DNA of 11,480 bases, taken from positions 1 to 11,480 of the forward strand of contig JBKJUS010000039.1 in the NCBI GenBank assembly GCA_046590575.1. Reading direction: 5' to 3'. The notes under the pieces are model-generated. The model made no database searches and was not told the DNA's origin. It was given only the letters and a program-made list of their open reading frames with translations. How positions within the stretch are numbered: the first letter of the stretch is position 1; the number at the start of each line of letters is the position of its first letter. Both the position numbers and the translations under genes were made by a program. Source of the stretch: DATLNF01 sp046590575 (lineage in GTDB: Bacteria; Actinomycetota; Actinomycetes; BP-191). This document shows, piece after piece, positions 6,535 through 11,480 of the stretch.

Positions 6535-7606
6535 AGTGGGACGGAACGGTCACTCGCACTCCCGTCGGCGGTGGCGTCAACAGGACGAACGGCGTCCGGC
6601 CATCCCTCACGGAAACTGCCGGTGTGACGCGCTCGACGTGCCCGTCGAGATCCATGCGGACGATAGCGACCCGACCTGCTCGCTCCATCAGCGCGAGCAG
6701 GGTTCGGTTCGTCTCCCACACGGCTGTCCACGCCTCGACGCCGGGGGGCGCTTCGAATCCGCTGGCAGTTGAGCCATCCGAGCTGCGCAGAGCGGAGAGT
6801 CGTTCTTCCGTCACAGCCAGTACCTTCGACCCGTCCGGGCTGAAGGCGACCAAGGAACCGGCAGTCGCCCTCCAACGAACAGAGCCGTGGGCATCCACGA
6901 CGAGTCGTGCTCGGTCGCCGCGCTGGCCGATCATCAACCCGTTGTGCTCGCTGAGGCTTACGACACGATCGACACCTGGAACGCTCCTGGGGGCGTCGAG
7001 GAAGTTGGTGATCCAAGCCCCGTCCTGGAAGCCGAGGTTGTAGACGAGCTCTCGACCGAGGAAGCCCACCACCTGAGCCAAGCCGGGACCGATCTGTTGC
7101 ATCAGTTCCTGCCTGCCATCCATCGCAGCTCGATGGACGGCACCCACCGACCGGTCGTCGCTCTCCGGACAACGCACGGTGACCCAGGCGACGAATCCGC
7201 CGTCGGCGGATGCGACCGGCGTTCCACTGGAACAATGGTCGAAGGATGGCCAGGACTCGACTGGCTTTCCATGCCTGACCAGCGCCACACCATTCGTGCC
7301 TTCGAAATAGGCAGCGTTCGACACCAACAGGCCACCCGAGAACACAACGACACCGCTGACACCCCGAGGCCCACGCGGGAGCGGTTCCCCTCCGTCGTCG
7401 GGGGCGACGTAGCGGGATCCGCGCACATAGGGCACGGTCGGAGGGCGCCCTGCGGGCAGATTGGCCCACCCGTCATCACTCGGCGAGCGCTCGGTCACGG
7501 TGGGCCGCGGGGTACTCGGACCTCCTGAGCCCCTGTCCTGGGAAGTGCAGGCCGAGAGCGCCAGCAGACTGCCGGCAACAAGGAGGACGAGTCTTGCCAT
7601 GCTCAT
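6512..7606 (-). CDS. Secreted lipoprotein, beta-propeller-like, probably frameshifted near its end
   Basis: A 364-aa frame. The N-terminus is a lipoprotein signal (ARLVLLVAGSLLALSAC, lipobox LSAC, lipidated Cys20 from the first ATG), followed by a Ser/Thr/Pro-rich linker, so the product is anchored outside the membrane. The body has repeated strand-rich stretches with phrases such as SPDGSKVLAVTEERLSAL and RVAIVRMDLDGHVERV, typical of beta-propeller proteins; no catalytic motif is visible. The frame ends HCGVLSHG, breaking off where the family's WLADPPLGD tail is expected; that tail is present in another frame at 6319-6534. ATG codons at 7606 and 7600 are both possible and neither has a strong Shine-Dalgarno sequence. 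It faces the transfer genes and converges on the recombinase module, so it is cargo or host sequence rather than part of the secretion operon. Confidence 0.78.
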   Translation of the reverse strand: MSMARLVLLVAGSLLALSACTSQDRGSGGPSTPRPTVTERSPSDDGWANLPAGRPPTVPYVRGSRYVAPDDGGEPLPRGPRGVSGVVVFSGGLLVSNAAYFEGTNGVALVRHGKPVESWPSFDHCSSGTPVASADGGFVAWVTVRCPESDDRSVGAVHRAAMDGRQELMQQIGPGLAQVVGFLGRELVYNLGFQDGAWITNFLDAPRSVPGVDRVVSLSEHNGLMIGQRGDRARLVVDAHGSVRWRATAGSLVAFSPDGSKVLAVTEERLSALRSSDGSTASGFEAPPGVEAWTAVWETNRTLLALMERAGRVAIVRMDLDGHVERVTPAVSVRDGRTPFVLLTPPPTGVRVTVPSHCGVLSHG

Positions 7607-7793
7607 GTGACGCTCAAGCGTAATGATCGGTTGCCAGCACCGGGCGATTCCTCAGTCGCAAACCTCAATCCCCGACGCCCACGCGGCGCCATTCCGTCAG
7701 TTCGATCATCCGACGTCGCCGGTAAGCGACTGAGTGCCCAGCATCAGCCCCGGCTCGTCACTCGACCTCCCGTTCGCGTCGAAGAAGCGGCCG

Positions 7794-8228
7794 TCATTCC
7801 TTTAGGAACTGCTCGAGCGGCTCGGGTGAAGTTCTCGCCGGCATCAAGGGCAGTTCCTGCATCGAGTCCGGCATGAACGGAACCCGCTTACGCCACTGGC
7901 TGAAATATCGGTGCGCCACCACAAGCTCCGCTTCCGGCCCACGATCGCCGAACGCGATCAGTACCTCGTCGAGTGTCGCGCCATTCGCGGCGGTCGCCAC
8001 GGCGACATCGGTGACGGTTTGCGGGCTCAGCGACGGGTACATCTTCTCCGTGTCCTCGGGCGGTGTCCCGTTAACGTAAAAGTAGTTTCCTCGCCAGAGG
8101 TCGAAGGGCCCACCGATCGGACACCCTTGAGGACCGTCGATCCAATAGCCGCTGCTTCCCGGATCTCGATCGCTCATGAGATCGATCGTTGCAGAGCCAT
8201 CCGACAGATTCGCCTGCCAGACGTACAC
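7794..8228 (-). CDS. Orphan 144-aa hypothetical protein, probably 5'-truncated
   Basis: I do not recognise it. The sequence looks like a folded protein rather than a shadow: GYWIDGPQGCPIGGPFDLWRGNYFYVNG, then TVTDVAVATAANGATLDEVLIAFG, then ELVVAHRYFSQWRKRVPFMP. It has no signal peptide or membrane segment. The only start is a GTG at 8228, and an in-frame TGA (8232-8234) lies two codons upstream, so it cannot extend. Its start is only 11 bp from the oppositely directed DUF6112 gene, which leaves no room for a promoter of its own. The simplest reading is a gene whose front was lost at a rearrangement junction near 8230. It lies 187 bp upstream of the lipoprotein gene on the same strand, and that gap shows no recognisable signal. 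Confidence 0.5.
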   Translation of the reverse strand: MYVWQANLSDGSATIDLMSDRDPGSSGYWIDGPQGCPIGGPFDLWRGNYFYVNGTPPEDTEKMYPSLSPQTVTDVAVATAANGATLDEVLIAFGDRGPEAELVVAHRYFSQWRKRVPFMPDSMQELPLMPARTSPEPLEQFLKE

Positions 8229-8239
8229 ACCTCATAGGC

Positions 8240-8527
8240 ATGAAGATCTACTTTTTGCTCCCACTCGTCGGCCCCGACTTCAGCGCTGTCGGCGGTTCCA
8301 GCCAACTCCGCGCCATCGTCGGCGCCCTGATGACCTACGGACTGATCATCGCCGTCTTGATGGTGATCACCTGCAGTGCAACCTGGGCGATCTCCTCGTC
8401 GAGCGGTAGTTGGCAGTCGGCGAGCAAGGCCAAAGCGGGCCTGTTCGTCGCCCTCGGTGGCGCTGTACTCACCGGCGGTGCACTCGCCTGGGCCAACTGG
8501 CTGCTCGATATCGGCGCGACGCTATAG
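8240..8527 (+). CDS. DUF6112-type small membrane protein, first copy
   Basis: A 95-aa protein with two membrane segments, about residues 28-50 (ALMTYGLIIAVLMVITCSATWAI) and 66-90 (KAGLFVALGGAVLTGGALAWANWLL), joined by a Ser-rich loop. It resembles the next gene across its whole length (QLR-x-VVGA-x-MT-x-GLI-x-AVL, and the second GxxxTGxxxAxxN helix), so the two are a tandem duplicate. Proteins of this type (DUF6112, family recalled, not searched) sit beside TrbL-like and SCO6880 genes in actinobacterial conjugative elements; a pilin- or VirB2/VirB3-like role is plausible but unproven. The ATG at 8240 lacks a clear Shine-Dalgarno sequence. A frame-extended upstream start at 8189 would overlap the minus-strand gene and lose the clean N-terminus. 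Confidence 0.78.
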   Translation: MKIYFLLPLVGPDFSAVGGSSQLRAIVGALMTYGLIIAVLMVITCSATWAISSSSGSWQSASKAKAGLFVALGGAVLTGGALAWANWLLDIGATL

Positions 8528-8586
8528 CGGTCACTGAGCCGCGGACCAGATGCGCCACCTGACCGTCAGAAGCCCAACTCACAATC

Positions 8587-8591
8587 GGAGG
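8587..8591 (+). promoter_or_regulatory. Strong ribosome binding site that decides a GTG start
   Basis: GGAGG sits four bases before the GTG at 8596 and supports that start over the downstream ATG codons of the second DUF6112-type gene. Confidence 0.7.
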
Positions 8592-8595
8592 AATC

Positions 8596-8910
8596 GTGAT
8601 TCAGATCGGTCTGCACTCGCTCGTGTCGCTCATCCCGATGGACGTCGACATCAACCCCAACTCGAACGGCTTGCCCGGGATCGGCCAGTTGCGCAGCGTC
8701 GTCGGTGCGTCGATGACCGTTGGCCTGATCCTCGCGGTGCTCGCCCTGGTCGTCTCGGCCGTCGTCTGGGCAATGGGCGCGAACTCGTCCAACCCACACC
8801 TCGCGGGTCGCGGCAAGCTCGGCGTGCTGGTTGGCGTTGGTGCCGCAGTGATCACCGGCGCGTCCGTCGCGCTCGTGAACTTCTTCTGGAACGTCGGCCA
8901 GGCCGTCTGA
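8596..8910 (+). CDS. DUF6112-type small membrane protein, second copy
   Basis: A 104-aa protein with a GTG start fixed by GGAGG four bases upstream. After an external-looking N-terminus (MDVDINPNSNGLPGIGQLR) come two membrane segments, about residues 38-60 (SMTVGLILAVLALVVSAVVWAMG) and 74-98 (KLGVLVGVGAAVITGASVALVNFFW), linked by a short Asn/Ser/Gly loop. The IDINPNSNGLPG-like start and the GxGAxxxTGxxxALVNFFW helix are the features I associate with DUF6112. It is a clear paralogue of the preceding gene, 68 bp away, and lies 28 bp before the TrbL-like gene. It is a probable inner-membrane part of the transfer channel; the exact role is not known. Confidence 0.85.
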   Translation: MIQIGLHSLVSLIPMDVDINPNSNGLPGIGQLRSVVGASMTVGLILAVLALVVSAVVWAMGANSSNPHLAGRGKLGVLVGVGAAVITGASVALVNFFWNVGQAV

Positions 8911-8938
8911 CCGTCAACTGCCAATGAAGGGGGCCGTG

Positions 8939-10219
8939 ATGGCCGACGTATGTGATGTGCCGGTCATCTCGAGTGTCTGCGACGTGGCCGGAGATGCCGC
9001 TGGCGCGCTTGTATCAGCGCCGTTCGACTGGCTCGCTCAGGCGATGGGTAACGCCGCCGCGTGGATGTTCGAATCCGTCTGGAAGGTCTTCGACTCAACC
9101 ACGATGGTCGACGTCACCAGCAGCCAGTACACGAAGGTCTACAACATCCTTTTCGGAGTGGCCGTCTTCGTCATGCTCGGGTTCTTCATGCTGCAGGTGA
9201 TCGGGGGCATGGTCCGCCGCGAACCAGCCGCTCTTACGCGCGCTGCCCTGGGTTTAGCCAAGTCGATCCTCGGCTCGTTTGTCGCGCTCGCACTCCTCGC
9301 TATCGCGTTGGAAATCACAGACCAACTCTGCCTCGGGATCGTCGCCGCGGCCGGCACCAACATGACCGAGATGGGTGATCGCATCGCCTTGCTCACCACA
9401 GGTCTGGTTGGGATCAATGTCGCCGCTCCCGGTGCCGGTGCCATCCTCACGATCTTCCTTTCAGGACTCGCATTGGGTGCGGCCGTGATCGTGTGGATCA
9501 GCCTCCTCGTCCGCAAGGCGCTTTTGCTTATCGCGATCGTCTTCGCTCCGATCGCTCTCGCGGGCTCGAGTTGGGATCAGACCCGCGGCTGGGCCGGGAA
9601 GTGGGCGCAGTTCGTGATTGCCCTAATCCTTTCGAAGGTCGTTCTCGTCGTGGTCTTCCTGCTCGCCACAGCCCAGGTGTCGGCACCGATCGACACGGAT
9701 CTCAAATCGATCAGCGAACCGATCTCCGGCGTCGTGCTGATGCTTATCGCTGGGTTCGCGCCGTACATGACGTACAAGGCGATCAGCTTTATGGGCTTCG
9801 ACATGTACCACGCCATGTCGGCCGAGCAGGAAGCGAAGTCGGCGCTCAACAGGCCGCTCCCGATCCCGATGAGCGGGCGCCCCATGTCCGAGCCGCCACG
9901 CGTGCTCAGTGGCGGCGGAGGTGGGTCTGGAACACCAGCGGCGCCCACCCCAGCCGCCGCTGGCGGTGGCGGTAGTGGTGGTGGACCAGCAGCCGGTGGG
10001 TCCGGCGGTGGCGCTGCGTCAGGTGGAGCAGCCGCCGCTGGCGGAGCCGTCGTCGGCGGGGTCATGGTGGCTCGTGAGACGGCCAACGCGGGTTCGCAAG
10101 CGGGTCACTCGGTCGGTGGACAAGCGGCGCAGCAGTCCGACGCCGCCAGCCAGTCCACACCGCCGGCCGCCCCGATGCCGGCGCACGCGGCGGACCCGGT
10201 CGCGTCGGGGAAGAGCTGA
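8939..10219 (+). CDS. TrbL/VirB6-like conjugal transfer membrane protein
   Basis: A 426-aa polytopic protein. The N-terminal amphipathic part (CDVPVISSVCDVAGDAAG, then FDWLAQAMGNAAAWMFESVW) is typical of actinobacterial TrbL-like proteins. About six membrane segments follow: near residues 64-88, 107-130, two between 160 and 208, then 224-248 and 262-283. The patterned stretch LLVRKALLLIAIVFAPIALAG and the WAGKWAQFVIALILSKVV block fit the VirB6/TrbL family, which forms the inner-membrane channel core of type IV secretion systems. After residue 320 the tail is a Gly/Ala/Ser/Pro-rich region, probably disordered and cytosolic. Start choice: ATG codons at 8924 and 8939 and a GTG at 8936 are available; AAGGGGG (8927-8933) is well spaced only for the ATG at 8939. 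The SCO6880-family gene follows after 5 bp. Confidence 0.85.
   Translation: MADVCDVPVISSVCDVAGDAAGALVSAPFDWLAQAMGNAAAWMFESVWKVFDSTTMVDVTSSQYTKVYNILFGVAVFVMLGFFMLQVIGGMVRREPAALTRAALGLAKSILGSFVALALLAIALEITDQLCLGIVAAAGTNMTEMGDRIALLTTGLVGINVAAPGAGAILTIFLSGLALGAAVIVWISLLVRKALLLIAIVFAPIALAGSSWDQTRGWAGKWAQFVIALILSKVVLVVVFLLATAQVSAPIDTDLKSISEPISGVVLMLIAGFAPYMTYKAISFMGFDMYHAMSAEQEAKSALNRPLPIPMSGRPMSEPPRVLSGGGGGSGTPAAPTPAAAGGGGSGGGPAAGGSGGGAASGGAAAAGGAVVGGVMVARETANAGSQAGHSVGGQAAQQSDAASQSTPPAAPMPAHAADPVASGKS
9910..10065 (+). repeat. Gly/Ala-rich low-complexity coding stretch
   Basis: Irregular runs of GGC, GGT, GGA, GCC and GCA codons encode GGGGGSG, AAAGGGGSGGG and GGSGGGAASGG segments in the tail of the TrbL-like protein. 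There is no exact repeat unit. It probably acts as a flexible linker before the last 50 residues. Confidence 0.7.
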
Positions 10220-10224
10220 CTCTG

Positions 10225-11480
10225 ATGGCCAATCCCTCCTCACGCCTCCATGACTACGAGCTCGCGCCAGTGAAGTTCTCCCGACTCACGCGCCGTGGCG
10301 TCCTCCTTGGGCTCTCGGGGGCCCAGCTCCTCGTCGTCGGGTTCAGTGCCGCGGTGTTCGTACTTGCCCTCTACTCCGGAGGCGGCGCGGCTCTCGCATA
10401 CGCGGTCCCGATCATGGCCGCATCGGCCGCGCTGACGTGGATTGGCGTCGGAGGCAGGAAGCTCATCGACTGGTTCCCTATCGTGGCTCGATGGGCCTGG
10501 CGGTCCACCGGCGGCCAACTGCTGTTCCGGCGCCAGGTCGTCAAGCCACGACCGGCCGGAACCCTCGCGCTACCCGGCGACGCGGCGAGATTGCGCCAGT
10601 GGCACGACCCCGAGAGTGGAGCAGTCATGGTCCACGACCCCCATCGCTCGACGCTGACAGCGATCGTCGGCGTCACGCATCCCGCTTTCATCCTGCTCGA
10701 CCCGATCGAGCAGCAGCGTCGGGTCACCAGTTGGGGACGGGTCTTGGCAACTGCCTGCCGTTCGGGTCGCATGGCGTCGGTACAGGTGATGGAGCGAACC
10801 CTCCCTGACTCGGGAAGGGGGCTCGCAGAGTGGTGGTCTCAGCACGGAGCGCACGACGACACGTTCACCTCGACGACGTACGGCGAACTGATTGAACGTG
10901 CCGGCCCAGCGGGCGAACGTCACGCCAGCACCGTCTCGATCTCGCTCGATTTGAAGGCGGCGGCTCGCGCCATCAGAGCCGCCGGAGGCGGCAACCGAGG
11001 CTCCGCCTCTGTTCTGCGGCAGGAGATGGCAACGATCACCGCCGCGCTGCGGGCGGCAGACCTGTCCCCCTCGACCTGGCTGGAGCCCGGCGACCTCGCG
11101 GTGATCCTGCGCTCGGCGTACGACCCCATTGTGGCGGGCGCCCTTGAACGCCACGGAGAACTCGGCCGTGATCTCGCGACAGCAGGGCCAGTTGCGGTCA
11201 GCGAGAGCTGGTCGAGCGTTCGAAGCGACTCCGCCCACCATTGCGTGCTCTGGATCAGCGAGTGGCCCCGATCCCTCGTCTACCCCGGGTTTCTGGCCCC
11301 GGTCCTGCTCTCGTCAGGCGTACGCCGGACCTTCACGTTGCTCTACACGCCGCTGCGGACCGACCAGGCTGCTCGCGACATCCGCAAGAAGAAGACCGAG
11401 TACATCTCCGACGCCTCGCAGCGGCAGCGCATCGGCCAGATTGAGGACGCCCAGCAGAGCGCCGAGTTCAACGACGTCCT
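10225..11480 (+). CDS. SCO6880-family conjugation protein, 3'-partial
   Basis: The frame is open from the ATG at 10225 to the right edge (418 codons); members I recall are near 490-500 residues, so most of it is here. The N-terminus has a short cytosolic lead (RLHDYELAPVKFSRLTRRGVLLGLS), then two membrane segments at about 25-47 and 51-74, in the layout of PrgI/VirB3-like proteins. A long soluble domain follows, with phrases usual for the family: HDPHRSTLTAIVGVTHPAFILLD, VTSWGRVLATACRSGRMASVQVMERT, and ARDIRKKKTEYISDASQRQRIGQI near the end. In actinobacterial conjugative elements this protein sits beside a VirB4-type ATPase gene, which I would expect just beyond the window. A GGGAAGAG upstream (10207-10214) could be its ribosome binding site. 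It is spaced 5 bp from the TrbL-like gene, so the two are one operon. Confidence 0.88.
   Translation, partial: MANPSSRLHDYELAPVKFSRLTRRGVLLGLSGAQLLVVGFSAAVFVLALYSGGGAALAYAVPIMAASAALTWIGVGGRKLIDWFPIVARWAWRSTGGQLLFRRQVVKPRPAGTLALPGDAARLRQWHDPESGAVMVHDPHRSTLTAIVGVTHPAFILLDPIEQQRRVTSWGRVLATACRSGRMASVQVMERTLPDSGRGLAEWWSQHGAHDDTFTSTTYGELIERAGPAGERHASTVSISLDLKAAARAIRAAGGGNRGSASVLRQEMATITAALRAADLSPSTWLEPGDLAVILRSAYDPIVAGALERHGELGRDLATAGPVAVSESWSSVRSDSAHHCVLWISEWPRSLVYPGFLAPVLLSSGVRRTFTLLYTPLRTDQAARDIRKKKTEYISDASQRQRIGQIEDAQQSAEFNDV

Noticed and set aside
6198..7469. 423-codon minus-strand frame overlapping the lipoprotein
   Set aside because: It is Arg/Pro/Ser-rich without recognisable folds, while the overlapping frame has a lipobox and family motifs.
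7638..7668. Possible right-end copy of the 35-bp site (AGGAATCG on the minus strand)
   Set aside because: Only the eight-base core matches; the arms TTGCGACTG and TGCTGGCAA share little symmetry and little similarity with the real sites.
7797..7808. TTCCTTTAGGAA palindrome at the end of the 144-aa orphan
   Set aside because: Short, single copy, at a stop codon region, with no partner; no function can be argued.
8559..8916. Direct repeat CTGACCGTCA before the second DUF6112 gene and at its stop codon
   Set aside because: Ten-base repeats are expected many times by chance in a window this long; no further similarity around them.
1..11480. CRISPR array, tRNA or rRNA genes
   Set aside because: No regularly spaced repeats and no recognisable tRNA or rRNA signatures seen on reading the window.

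Overview
The window comes from a high-GC actinobacterium. The GC-rich codon use, the tandem DUF6112-type proteins, the SCO6880-family protein and the lipoprotein with a CGV...WLADPPLGD...NPPPGW tail all point to Actinomycetota, perhaps a Nocardioides-like Propionibacteriales member. The lineage is inference; no marker gene is present. The backbone is part of a conjugation or type IV secretion-like operon, of the kind carried by actinobacterial integrative conjugative elements. It is broken by a recombinase module and by two reverse-strand genes.

Left arm (1-2363, + strand): the 3' part of an unrecognised helical protein, a single-pass membrane protein with a VirB8/TcpC-like layout, and a membrane-anchored cell-wall hydrolase with an M23 domain followed by an M15/VanY-like domain. 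Spacing is tight (3 and 6 bp). Centre (about 2341-6225): a three-gene module made of an intact tyrosine recombinase, a small Cro/CI-type regulator, and a protein with seven tandem zinc ribbons fused to a tyrosine-recombinase fold that has lost its catalytic residues. In front of the module lie two inverted 35-bp imperfect palindromes that look like recombinase core sites. The hydrolase stop codon lies inside the left palindrome.

Right-centre (6319-8228, - strand): a secreted lipoprotein whose conserved C-terminus continues in another frame, so a frameshift is likely, and a 144-aa orphan whose only start abuts the resumption of the + strand operon. Right arm (8240-11480, + strand): two tandem small DUF6112-type membrane proteins, a TrbL/VirB6-like multispanning channel protein with a Gly/Ala-rich tail, and the first 418 codons of an SCO6880-family protein that runs off the window.

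Reading: the hydrolase, VirB8-like protein, DUF6112 pair, TrbL-like protein and SCO6880 protein would form a transfer apparatus that crosses the membrane and opens the cell wall. The recombinase module appears to have inserted at the 3' end of the hydrolase gene. The non-coding stretches are 2364-2512 (holds the paired sites), 6226-6318 (convergent gap, no clear terminator), 7607-7793 (no signal recognised) and 8528-8595 (only a Shine-Dalgarno sequence).
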